DNA of 64,000 bases from Mycobacterium sp. 852013-50091_SCH5140682 (lineage in GTDB: Bacteria; Actinomycetota; Actinomycetes; Mycobacteriales; Mycobacteriaceae), in contig NZ_LZTB01000014.1 in the NCBI RefSeq assembly GCF_001665685.1, forward strand, positions 1 through 64,000, given 5' to 3'. The notes under the pieces are model-generated. The model saw only the letters and a program-made list of their open reading frames with translations, was not told the DNA's origin and made no database searches. Position 1 is the first letter of the stretch, and every line of letters starts with the position of its first letter. The position numbers and the translations under genes were made by a program. This document shows, piece by piece, positions 6,627-14,511 of the stretch.

Positions 6627-7946
6627 TTAAAATGCCGTCAGGTACTGATCGATTTCCCAGGAACTAACCTGGCTGTGATAGGTGAAGAACTCGTCGCGCT
6701 TGAGGTCGGTGAAGTACTTGGAGACACCGGCGTCACCGGCCGCATCCAGCACTTCCATGATCACGGGATCAGCCTCAAGCGTTTCCACGGCGTGGAGCAG
6801 AGTGACCGGCAGCGCGGGCCGCGAGGTCGCCTGCGCGCCCATCTCGCCCGGATCGGTCTTGTTGGCGATTCCGTCCAGCCCTGCGCCGATTGCCGCCGCG
6901 GCCGCCAGGTACGGGTTCGCCGATCCGCAACCGCCGCGCAGCTCGATGCGCTGGTTGTCGGGAATGCGGATGTAGTGGGTGCGGTCGTTGCCACCGAAGG
7001 TCGGGCTGTTCGGGGCCCAGGAGGCGCCGGAAGTCACGGCAACCGCACGAGTGCGCTTGTAGGAGTTGACCGTCGGCGCGATGACAGCCTGCAGGGCACT
7101 CGCGTGCTCCAGGATGCCGCCGATGAAGTTGTAGGCGGTATCCGAAAGGCCGAGGCCACGCTCGTCGGTGTCGGACGGGAACACGGGCGTCCCACCACTG
7201 GTCAGAGAGATGTGCAGGTGCAGGCCGCTGCCGGTGCGGTCGGAGAACGGCTTCGGCATGAACGTGGCGATCATGCCGCGCTCTTCGGCGCTCATCGCCA
7301 GCAGGTAGCGCAGCGTCACGACGCGGTCGGCGGTCACCAGGGCCTCGGCGTACTGGAAGTTCTGCTCGAACTGGCCGTTGCCGTCTTCGTGGTCGTTGGC
7401 GTAGTTGGACCAGCCGAGCTGGTTCATCGCCTTGGAGATGCCCGAGAGGTGCTCGTACATACGGGTCAGCCCGCGGACGTCATAACAGGGGTTCGCGGCC
7501 AGGTCGTTCCGGTCGGCGGTGTGCAGGGTGCCGTCGGCGTCGCGGTTGAGCAGGTAGTACTCGACCTCAGCGCCCATCCACGGCTCGAAGCCGGCCTCGG
7601 CGGCGCGCTTGATCATGGCCTTGAGGATGTTGCGGGGGGCGTACGGCCACAGCTTGCCTTCGACGTATACGTCGCAGTGGACCAGCGCCAACCCTTCCTT
7701 GACGAAGGGGATCGGGGTGAACGACACCGGATCGGGGACGGCGATCAGATCGGGGTCTTTAGGCTCCTGCCCCATGGCCCCAGCGGCGTAACCGGCGAAG
7801 CCGACGCCTTCCTTGGTAAGTTCGTCGATGGCTTCGACCGGCACCAGCTTGGCACAGGGCTTTCCCCGCAAGTCAACAAACATTGCGAGAATGAACTTCG
7901 TTCCTGACTGTTCGGCCAGGGTAGCAAGTTCGAGGTCAGGGGACAT
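6627..7946 (-). CDS. gmaS: Type III-like glutamine synthetase / gamma-glutamylmethylamide synthetase
   Basis: 439 aa from the ATG at 7946 (AAGGTG before it); an upstream in-frame extension of 24 codons lacks a ribosome site. Glutamine synthetase fold with the metal/ATP motifs GAEVEYYLL, NDHEDGNGQFEQNF, GSGLHLHISL and the C-terminal RIELRGGCGSANPYLA. Members found beside mgsABC either make glutamine or ligate methylamine to glutamate (GmaS). Length and linkage fit GmaS; no biochemical proof can come from sequence. It is the first gene of the gmaS-mgsABC operon and probably sets its nitrogen-dependent expression. Confidence 0.82.
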   Translation of the reverse strand: MSPDLELATLAEQSGTKFILAMFVDLRGKPCAKLVPVEAIDELTKEGVGFAGYAAGAMGQEPKDPDLIAVPDPVSFTPIPFVKEGLALVHCDVYVEGKLWPYAPRNILKAMIKRAAEAGFEPWMGAEVEYYLLNRDADGTLHTADRNDLAANPCYDVRGLTRMYEHLSGISKAMNQLGWSNYANDHEDGNGQFEQNFQYAEALVTADRVVTLRYLLAMSAEERGMIATFMPKPFSDRTGSGLHLHISLTSGGTPVFPSDTDERGLGLSDTAYNFIGGILEHASALQAVIAPTVNSYKRTRAVAVTSGASWAPNSPTFGGNDRTHYIRIPDNQRIELRGGCGSANPYLAAAAAIGAGLDGIANKTDPGEMGAQATSRPALPVTLLHAVETLEADPVIMEVLDAAGDAGVSKYFTDLKRDEFFTYHSQVSSWEIDQYLTAF

Positions 7947-8989
7947 ATTTATGCACCTTGTCTCGTGGTAGGAATCTTCGTATACCGCTAGTAAACACCC
8001 GCCGAAACGTTTGAGCAAGAGAGTTGGGCAAGGGAATTTCTCGGCCGCCCACCGGAGCTCCCAGTGCGGGGGATCAGGTCACGCGGCCGGCCACCATTTG
8101 ATATACGCAAGCGCCCGAGTCCGTTGCGAAGCGCGTCGCCCGCAGGCCCGACGGCACACGCCTGACCTCGGGTTTAGCCGCAATCGCCGGACCGGCCGGT
8201 CCCCGGTGACGCAACGGCCGATGAGCCACCGCCAGGCCGCTCGACCACCGGTTCGGATCGCGTCGCCGGACCCAGGCCCAAAGGGTTCAGCGGGCACTCC
8301 CAGCAAACAAATGGCAGCCCATGACGGCAGCGGTCCTAGGTCGCTCGGCAGGGTCCGATATGCGTGAACATCGGTGTGCTACACCGCTTATCGCGTCAGA
8401 TGTGAGTTGAGAACGGCCCAGCGAGGGCCGGTTCGCGTGGATGACGCATGCCATACCGCGTCTCAGGATGCACGAATATGCTTGCTGTACAACGCTATTC
8501 GATAGCTCCGCGGTTACGCTCGGCAGGCCGGGGGCCGCTTCGGCGACACACTTCCGAACCGCTGCGCCCAGCGGCGGTGTGCCGTGGGACACACCTACCC
8601 GCTGGTGTGCCCCACGCCACAGCGCGGGGCCACTGCATTGGTTCATTGATCATGCACCACAGTGCATCTCGACTCAAACAGGGCCGAGAAGCCGGCACGC
8701 AGCCGGATGTCCACGCGCAGCGCCGCGGGGCCGGCCGGATGCGCTTCGTGCGACTGTATTTCGTGCGCGAGTTCCGCCCGCTGCCGACGACTTTGGTTAA
8801 CCGAGCGAGGCGGTATGGAAAGAGTTCCGCGGTGCCCTCCGGCCCGTGCCCGGCTCTGGCGTCGTAACTGCGCCGCAGGGCCACGGCGCCCTCCAAGGCA
8901 GCGCATCCGGCCCGCAGGTGCGGTTCAATAGGCGGCTTACACCCGCAGATGCGGTTGTTCTGCCTGGCAGTCGTCGCTAGGCTGGCGCC
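7947..8989. other. Non-coding 1-kb region between gmaS and the molybdate genes
   Basis: No open frame here looks like a protein: all are Arg/Pro/Ala-rich, lack ribosome sites and overlap one another on both strands. Seen inside are ATGCAC/GTGCAT (8652-8657/8662-8667) and GGTGTG/CACACC (8576-8581/8590-8595), both short dyads. The part next to gmaS (7947-8010) is AT-richer and should hold its promoter. The size is unusual for this compact region, so an unrecognised RNA or gene remnant is possible. Confidence 0.5.
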
Positions 8990-9394
8990 GTGCCGACCAT
9001 CCGGATCCGAGAGGCAGCCGAGTTGCTCGGGGTCAGCGACGACACCGTGCGCCGCTGGATCGATGACGGTGCGTTGATCGCCGAACTCGACGCGTCAGGC
9101 CGCAAGGTGCTCGACGGCGCTGCCCTGGCAGCGTTCGCACGGGCCAATGCCAGTGCGGCACCGAAGGATCCGTTGGGTATCGGGAGCTCGGCACGCAACC
9201 GGTTCGCCGGGCTGGTCACGGACGTCATCGTCGACGGGGTGATGGCACAGGTGGAAATCCAGTGCGGGCCGCTGACGGTGGTGTCGCTCATGAGCAGTCA
9301 GTCGGTGCGTGAGCTGGGGCTCGAGCCCGGCAGCGTGGCTGTCGCGGTGGTCAAGGCGACCACCGTGATCGTGGAAACCCCGAAAGGAATCTGA
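8990..9394 (+). CDS. Helix-turn-helix plus TOBE (Mop) molybdate-binding regulator
   Basis: 134 aa from GTG 8990. Residues 1-50 form a MerR/excisionase-like HTH (AELLGVSDDTVRRWIDDGAL). Residues about 65-133 form a single TOBE/Mop domain (GTSSARNRFAGLV-like start, then VIVDGVMAQVEIQ and VAVVKATTVIVE), the fold that binds molybdate or tungstate. It probably senses molybdate and controls the modA gene, whose ATG overlaps this stop (TGATG). Such HTH-TOBE proteins replace ModE in many actinobacteria. Confidence 0.85.
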   Translation: MPTIRIREAAELLGVSDDTVRRWIDDGALIAELDASGRKVLDGAALAAFARANASAAPKDPLGIGSSARNRFAGLVTDVIVDGVMAQVEIQCGPLTVVSLMSSQSVRELGLEPGSVAVAVVKATTVIVETPKGI

Positions 9395-10164
9395 TGCTCC
9401 GTGCCTTGGCCGTCTGCGGTGTGATGGCGCTGGCAGTGACCACCGCCTGCCAGTCCAACTCCCCGTCACAGCCGAGCCCGTCCCCGTCGGGCGCCGCCAT
9501 CACGGTGTTCGCGGCGGCATCGCTCAAGTCGGCGTTCACCGAGATCGCCGACCAGTACAAGACCGATAACCCGGGCTCATCGGTCGAGTTCTCCTTCGCG
9601 GGGTCCTCGGACCTGGTCACGCAGCTCACCCAGGGCGCCACCGCGGACGTGTTCGCCTCGGCCGACACCCGCAACATGGACAAGGCCGGACAGGCGGGCC
9701 TGCTCGCAGGCAACCCTGTCAACTTCGCCACCAACACGCTGACCATCGCCGTAGCACCGGGAAATCCCAAGGGCATCACGTCATTTCGTGATTTGACCAA
9801 ACCCGGCGTCAGCGTCGTGGTGTGCGCCCCACCGGTGCCGTGCGGCGGAGCCACGCAGAAGGTCGAACAGGCCACCGGCGTCACACTGGCTCCTGTCAGT
9901 GAAGAGTCCTCGGTGACAGACGTGCTCAACAAGGTCACCACGGGCCAGGCCGACGCGGGCGTCGTCTATGTCACCGATGCGGCCGGTGCGGGCGACAAGG
10001 TGACGGCGGTGTCGTTCCCCGAAGCCGCGCAGGCCGTCAACACCTATCCGATCGCGGTGCTCAAGCAGTCGAAGCAGAGCGCGGCGGCTCAACGCTTCGT
10101 CGACCTGGTCACGGGCGAGGCCGGCCAGAAGGCGCTTGCCAAGGCGGGGTTCGCCAAACCCTGA
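9394..10164 (+). CDS. modA: Molybdate ABC transporter substrate-binding lipoprotein ModA
   Basis: 256 aa. A signal peptide ends at a lipobox-like TTAC around residue 19, so it should be lipid-anchored outside the membrane. The mature part has the ModA pattern: ITVFAAASLKSAFTEIA, then FSFAGSSDLVTQLTQGA, then VFASADTRNMD (oxyanion-binding Ser/Asp) and a C-terminal DAGVVYVTDA. It binds molybdate for import. No modB (permease) or modC (ATPase) follows; the next gene is a convergent antiporter. It must use permease genes elsewhere or act with the preceding sensor. Confidence 0.9.
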   Translation: MLRALAVCGVMALAVTTACQSNSPSQPSPSPSGAAITVFAAASLKSAFTEIADQYKTDNPGSSVEFSFAGSSDLVTQLTQGATADVFASADTRNMDKAGQAGLLAGNPVNFATNTLTIAVAPGNPKGITSFRDLTKPGVSVVVCAPPVPCGGATQKVEQATGVTLAPVSEESSVTDVLNKVTTGQADAGVVYVTDAAGAGDKVTAVSFPEAAQAVNTYPIAVLKQSKQSAAAQRFVDLVTGEAGQKALAKAGFAKP

Positions 10165-10166
10165 GT

Positions 10167-11369
10167 TCAGGAGGTCGGCGGCGCCGCTGCCGGGGGCGCG
10201 TTGGGTGGCGGCGCGGACGGCGGTGGCTGCTTCGCGGCCGCTGACCTGGCCGCCAGCGCTCCGGCGATCGACGTCGTGGCGATGGTGATGAGCGCGCCGA
10301 GCATCATCGCCGACCCCTCGCCCGGCTTCAGCAGGTGCTGCTCGGTGCCCAGGGTCGCGGCGGCCACCGGCACGCCGAGTTGGGCGGCGGAGAACACCGC
10401 GAGCGGCAACGGCTGGCCCGTCAACCGGCCTGCCGCGTGGGCCAGCACGGCACCGAAACCCAGACTGGCGCCCAGCACGATGAGCCCGGGATTCTGACCG
10501 AGTTCGCGTACCTGCAGTGATGCGCCCAGCCAGACGAAGAACAGCGGGGCGAAGAAGCCGTCGGTGATGCCGAACAGTTGCCGGGCGAGCCGGCGTGGCT
10601 CTCCGATGGCCGAGATCACCAGGCCGAGCGCGAACCCGGCCAGCATGACCGAGACGTGCGTGGCGATGGCCACCGCCGCCAGGGTGAACAGCAGGATCAG
10701 GCTGATCCGCAATTCGAGGGCGAACTGGTGGTCCTCTGAATAGTGGTGCAGACGTTTGCGGTAGCCGGCCCGGTCTCCAGCGCGCAGAAGCACGAACAAC
10801 ACCACCGCGCAGCCGGCGATGGCCAGCGCCCCCAGCGCGGCCCGCGGGGCCCGCTGGATGTCGATCACCAAGGGCAGCAACACAATCGACGCCGCATCGG
10901 CGATGGCGATCTGCGCGGTGACCGACAGCACCTGGGGGCCCTGCAACCGCAGCCCGTCGATCACCGGCAAGGCCAGCGCCGCCGACGACGAGGCCATCAG
11001 CACGGCGTACAGGAGCGCGTGGCCGGTGCCGAATGACCGGGCGAGCACCACACCGAGGATCGCGGCCACCGCACCCACCAGCACCGCCCGGGCCAACGCC
11101 TTGGGAATCGCACTGTGCAGAGAGGTATCTCGCACCGGGACGTGAGTGCCCACGACGAACATCACCAGCGCGAAGCCGATGTTGGCCAGCAGCGAGAACG
11201 TAGGATCGGTGTGGTCGATGATGCCGAATCCGGTTCTGCCAAAGATGATCCCGGCGATCAGCTCACCGATGACCACCGGGATCCGCAGCCGCGGCACCGA
11301 TGCCAGCGCCGGGCCGGTGAGCCCGATCACCACGATGAGTGCGAGCGTGCCGAAGCCGATGCCCGCCAT
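10167..11369 (-). CDS. Cation/proton antiporter, CPA2 family
   Basis: 400 aa, Na_H_Exchanger family (PF00999), with about 11-12 hydrophobic segments filling residues 5-375. The N-terminus has the conserved IPVVIGELIAGIIFG and the middle has the GxxFA-type FALVMFVVG. The C-terminus is a Pro/Ala-rich tail (PPPSAPPPNAPPAAAPP) without a recognisable TrkA-N or USP domain, so it lacks the usual nucleotide sensor. It probably exchanges Na+ or K+ for protons. It runs toward modA with only 2 bp between the stops and is preceded by the ParB-like gene on its own strand. Confidence 0.85.
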   Translation of the reverse strand: MAGIGFGTLALIVVIGLTGPALASVPRLRIPVVIGELIAGIIFGRTGFGIIDHTDPTFSLLANIGFALVMFVVGTHVPVRDTSLHSAIPKALARAVLVGAVAAILGVVLARSFGTGHALLYAVLMASSSAALALPVIDGLRLQGPQVLSVTAQIAIADAASIVLLPLVIDIQRAPRAALGALAIAGCAVVLFVLLRAGDRAGYRKRLHHYSEDHQFALELRISLILLFTLAAVAIATHVSVMLAGFALGLVISAIGEPRRLARQLFGITDGFFAPLFFVWLGASLQVRELGQNPGLIVLGASLGFGAVLAHAAGRLTGQPLPLAVFSAAQLGVPVAAATLGTEQHLLKPGEGSAMMLGALITIATTSIAGALAARSAAAKQPPPSAPPPNAPPAAAPPTS

Positions 11370-11378
11370 GTCAGCGCG

Positions 11379-11756
11379 TCACGGTTGCCACGACACCAGA
11401 CGGCACGGAATCCCGGTGTTCTCGTCGGTGAGGTAGCTCGCGCAAACCCGGTGATAGCCGTCGGCCACCTGCAACTGCGCGCCTTTGCGACCGTCGCCCC
11501 GCACCAGCAGGATCGGCGACAGCTTCTTGCCGCCGCTGATCTTGAACAGGTCAGCGCGGACATGCGCGTTGGTCTCCGGCAGCAGCGCCAGGCCGGCTGC
11601 GCGCAGGATGTCCTTGGCCTTGCGGGTCACGGGCGGCGCCTTCTTCAGCGCCGCCACCGTCTTGTCGACCGCGTCGCTCTCGGCCAGCAGCGACAGGTAG
11701 TCCGCGGCCGCGTCGAAATCATGATCTTCGGGCTTGTCGAGCCATTTCACCGCCAT
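11379..11756 (-). CDS. Small ParB/sulfiredoxin-like protein
   Basis: 125 aa. An acidic helical N-terminus is followed by SPILLVRGDGRKG and VADGYHRVCASY. The DGYHR motif is the signature loop of the ParB N-terminal/sulfiredoxin fold, which in other members binds CTP or ATP. There is no HTH, so it is not a chromosome-partition ParB. It lies 9 bp upstream of the antiporter gene, probably co-transcribed. Function unknown. Confidence 0.65.
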   Translation of the reverse strand: MAVKWLDKPEDHDFDAAADYLSLLAESDAVDKTVAALKKAPPVTRKAKDILRAAGLALLPETNAHVRADLFKISGGKKLSPILLVRGDGRKGAQLQVADGYHRVCASYLTDENTGIPCRLVSWQP

Positions 11757-11771
11757 GGCCCGATACGTTAC

Positions 11772-13082
11772 TTATCCGGTGATCCAGTTGCCGTGAAATC
11801 CATAGGGAACACGCTGCGGCAGCGCAATTTTCGCCACCGGCTTCCCAGCAAAGTCACAGGCATCGAGGATGACGAGATCGCTGCCGTCACGCTCGGGATC
11901 GTAGACGTAGCCGAGATACCACCCGTTGCTCTCGTCGGCTGCGCCCGCACCGGGAACGAACACCGCCTCGCCGGGGCCGCCGGACCCCAGGTCGTGGCGC
12001 ACCCCGGTGCCCGTGGCCAGGTCGTAGCGGATCCAGCCATTCGAGCCGACCGCCACGGAATAGCGCGCATCGAGGCCTGCGAGCCGGTCGTCGATGCGCG
12101 GGAACTCGACGCCCGCATCGTCGAGTTGCCGCTCGGCGACTGTTCCGGCACTCAGGTCGATACGCCACTCCCACAACACGCCATCGGCGTCGAACCCGCC
12201 GTTGTCCCGCCACAGTTCCGGATACCGAACCGCCTGCAGCACAATCACATTCCCTGATTCGTAAGCATTGGCCACATGGAAGACGTAGCACGGGTCAATG
12301 TCGAACCAGCGGATCGGCGCGGTGGGGTCGTCACGTCGCATGACGCCGAAGCGGGCCCCGTAGTCATCGCTCCAGCGGTAGGGCATGTCCCCCTCGCCCT
12401 TGATGGCGACGTCGAGGTCGAACACCACTGGGAGGTCCATGAAGACGACGTGACCGGAGGTCATCGCGAAATCGTGCATCATGGTGTGCGCCTTGACATC
12501 CACGGGCTGATTCACGATCAGTTCGCCCGCGGCATCGGCCCGGTGATAGGTGACGAAGGGCTCGAAAATGCTGCCGTAGCCGAAGAAATGTAGTTCGCCC
12601 GTGGTGGGGCAGATCTTCGGGTGTGCCGTCATCGAATCGACGAGCTTGCCGCCGAAGTCGTAGGCGCCCAACGTTTCCAGCTCATTGGTGATCTCGTAGG
12701 GCAACGAGCTCTCCACCAGCGCGAGGGTGCGGCCGGCGTGGTTGACCACATGGGTATTGGCGACGGCGGCCCGAAGGTTGCGGCTGCCGTCGGCGTTGTA
12801 GAGCGGGAAGTCCTCGATGAAGCTGTCGGTGCGCACCCACCGGTTGCGGTACCACTTGGCGGCGCCGCCTTCGATGCGGACGCCGTGGATCATCCCGTCG
12901 CCGGTGAACCAGTGGGCGGTTGCCTGACGGGGATTGGGTCCGTTGCGCAGGTACCAGCCGTCCAACTCGGGCGGGATGGCACCTTCGACAGGCAGGTCGT
13001 ATTCGGTGAGTTCGCCTGCGACGGGCGCGTAGTTGCCGCGCCGGAAGAAGTCGGTTTCGCCGATGGGCAGGGCTGAGGTCAT
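11772..13082 (-). CDS. Carotenoid cleavage oxygenase
   Basis: 436 aa from ATG 13082; a TTG 36 bp upstream is less likely because it would place the start inside the operator dyad. RPE65/carotenoid oxygenase family (PF03055), a seven-bladed propeller with Fe(II) held by four His, seen here in TAHPK, MHDFA, YVFHVANA and the terminal GFHGNW. The N-terminal RNGPNPRQA is typical. It would cleave a carotenoid, apocarotenoid or stilbene-like double bond. It is transcribed divergently from a PadR regulator across a 58-bp gap that holds a long palindrome, so the PadR protein very probably controls it. Confidence 0.9.
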   Translation of the reverse strand: MTSALPIGETDFFRRGNYAPVAGELTEYDLPVEGAIPPELDGWYLRNGPNPRQATAHWFTGDGMIHGVRIEGGAAKWYRNRWVRTDSFIEDFPLYNADGSRNLRAAVANTHVVNHAGRTLALVESSLPYEITNELETLGAYDFGGKLVDSMTAHPKICPTTGELHFFGYGSIFEPFVTYHRADAAGELIVNQPVDVKAHTMMHDFAMTSGHVVFMDLPVVFDLDVAIKGEGDMPYRWSDDYGARFGVMRRDDPTAPIRWFDIDPCYVFHVANAYESGNVIVLQAVRYPELWRDNGGFDADGVLWEWRIDLSAGTVAERQLDDAGVEFPRIDDRLAGLDARYSVAVGSNGWIRYDLATGTGVRHDLGSGGPGEAVFVPGAGAADESNGWYLGYVYDPERDGSDLVILDACDFAGKPVAKIALPQRVPYGFHGNWITG

Positions 13083-13098
13083 GCCATCTACGGTGACA

Positions 13099-13126
13099 TT
13101 CCACTTCTGACATGTCAATAGTGGAA
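13099..13126. promoter_or_regulatory. 28-bp dyad, probable PadR operator
   Basis: The core TGACATGTCA (13108-13117) is a perfect palindrome. The flanks CCACT (13101-13105) and AGTGG (13120-13124) and the outer TT/AA are placed exactly symmetrically, so 12 of 14 positions per arm pair. It fills the gap between the carotenoid oxygenase and padR starts, so one site could repress both genes. Confidence 0.7.
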
Positions 13127-13140
13127 GCTAAGCTGTCGCC

Positions 13141-13656
13141 ATGAGTTTGCGAATGGCCGCGCTCGGCCTGCTGGCGAAGCACCCCGGCAGTGGATACGAC
13201 CTGCTCAGACGGTTCGAGAAGTCGATGGCCAACGTGTGGCCCGCCACCCAGAGCCAGCTCTACGGCGAGCTCAACAAGCTGGCCACGGCGGGCCTGATCG
13301 AGGTGTCTGCGATCGGTCCGCGCGGGCGCAAGGAGTACCGGGTCACCACGGCGGGCCGCGACGAGCTCATGCGCTGGATCCGCAACCCGGCCGACGACCC
13401 ACCCGAGCGCAGCGCCGAACTCCTCCGGGTCTTCCTTCTCGGCGAACTGCCCCCCGACCAGGCGCGCGAGCACCTGCTGACACTGGCTGACCATTCCACC
13501 GCGGAGATCGAGCGGCTCACAGCGCTCGAGGCGTCGATCCCCTGCATCGAGGACGACCTCTACGGGCATGCGGCGTTGGTGTACGGCCTGCGCTTCAACG
13601 CCATGCAGGCCCAGTGGGCGAAGTGGGTCGTCGACCGACTCGATGAACGCGACTAA
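13141..13656 (+). CDS. PadR-family transcriptional regulator (1)
   Basis: 171 aa, ATG 13141. The N-terminal winged helix has the PadR pattern LGLLAKHPGSGYDLLRRFEKSMANVWPATQSQ (read in parts) and RGRKEYRVTTAGRDEL. The C-terminal half is the helical PadR_2/Vir-like dimer domain. It is divergent from the carotenoid oxygenase with the 13099-13126 dyad between, so ligand-released repression of both genes is the likely mode. The inducer is unknown. Confidence 0.88.
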   Translation: MSLRMAALGLLAKHPGSGYDLLRRFEKSMANVWPATQSQLYGELNKLATAGLIEVSAIGPRGRKEYRVTTAGRDELMRWIRNPADDPPERSAELLRVFLLGELPPDQAREHLLTLADHSTAEIERLTALEASIPCIEDDLYGHAALVYGLRFNAMQAQWAKWVVDRLDERD

Positions 13657-13682
13657 ATCGACCGTTGCATCGCGATAGATTC

Positions 13683-13723
13683 CGATATATCGTTACTGCA
13701 TCGGAAGCGCGTACGGCGCTTCC
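13683..13723. promoter_or_regulatory. Palindromes before the second PadR gene
   Basis: CGATATATCG (13683-13692) is a perfect palindrome and a plausible operator. GGAAGCGC/GCGCTTCC (13703-13710/13716-13723) can form a hairpin 23 bases before the ATG. Both lie in the 90-bp gap between the two padR genes. Confidence 0.45.
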
Positions 13724-13746
13724 CGTCGAAAGAGAGAACCTCACCT

Positions 13747-14478
13747 ATGAACACCCCATTCACACCACCCAATCCCCCGTTCGGCCCCGGCGGCTTCGGT
13801 TTCGGCTTCAGCCCCGACGACCGCCGCGCCCTGCACGATGAGCGGCGCCGCGCCCGGCGCGAGTTCCGCGATCACGTCCGCGAAGAGTCCGCGGGACATC
13901 ACGGCCCGTTCGGCCGCGGCTTCGGCGGCCCCGGTTTCGGTCCCGGCTTCGGCTTCGGCCCCGGATTCGGCCCTGGCTTCGGTCCCGGTTTCGGCGGCGG
14001 ACCCCGTGGCCGCGGCCGAGGCGGACGCGGCGGCAGCCGTGGCCGACGCGGTGACGTCCGTGCCGCGATCCTCAAGCTGCTCACCGAGCGGCCGATGCAC
14101 GGCTACGAGATGACCCAGCAGATCGCCGAACGCAGCAACAACCTGTGGCGGCCCAGCCCCGGCTCGGTCTACCCCACCCTGCAACTGCTCGTCGACGAGG
14201 GCTTGATCGCCCCGGCCGCCGAAAGCGAAGGCAGCAAAAAGACTTTCGAGCTGACCGATGACGGCCGCGCAGCCGCCGATCAGATCGAGACCGCACCCTG
14301 GGACGCCATCGCCGAAGATGCCGACCCCAATGCCGTCAACCTGCGCGCCGCCATCGGACAGCTGATGGGCGCCGTCGCACAGTCGGTGCACACCGCCAGC
14401 GACGAGCAGCAGCAGCGCATCCTCGACATCGTCAACGGCGCACGCCGCGAGATCTACCAGATCCTCGGCGAGGAGTAA
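13747..14478 (+). CDS. PadR-family regulator (2) with a Gly/Phe/Pro-rich N-terminal extension
   Basis: 243 aa. Residues about 100-175 are the PadR winged helix (ILKLLTERPMHGYEMTQQI, PSPGSVYPTLQLLVDEGL). The first 100 residues are unusual: a low-complexity region of FGPGFG-type repeats (about residues 56-85), then an Arg/Gly-rich RGRGRGGRGGSRGRRG. Such sequence is intrinsically disordered, and RGG-like tracts bind nucleic acids. The downstream aldo-keto reductase, 33 bp away, may be a target or operon partner. Autoregulation through CGATATATCG is likely. Confidence 0.85.
   Translation: MNTPFTPPNPPFGPGGFGFGFSPDDRRALHDERRRARREFRDHVREESAGHHGPFGRGFGGPGFGPGFGFGPGFGPGFGPGFGGGPRGRGRGGRGGSRGRRGDVRAAILKLLTERPMHGYEMTQQIAERSNNLWRPSPGSVYPTLQLLVDEGLIAPAAESEGSKKTFELTDDGRAAADQIETAPWDAIAEDADPNAVNLRAAIGQLMGAVAQSVHTASDEQQQRILDIVNGARREIYQILGEE
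13918..13998 (+). repeat. Imperfect tandem repeat coding for G-F-G-P units
   Basis: Units of roughly GGYTTCGGYCCC repeat about seven times with variation at third positions. This encodes the GFGPGFG stretch of the PadR protein. Slippage could change its length between strains. Confidence 0.6.
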
Positions 14479-14511
14479 GTCCACGGGGACGGTCTGCGTA
14501 GGCTGACCGGC

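Noticed and set aside
6588..7907. 439-codon plus-strand frame opposite gmaS
   Set aside because: Antisense shadow of the glutamine synthetase-like gene.
8448..8867. 139-codon plus-strand frame in the 1-kb gap
   Set aside because: Arg/Pro/Ala-rich, no ribosome site, overlapped by equally long frames on the other strand; no sign of a real protein.
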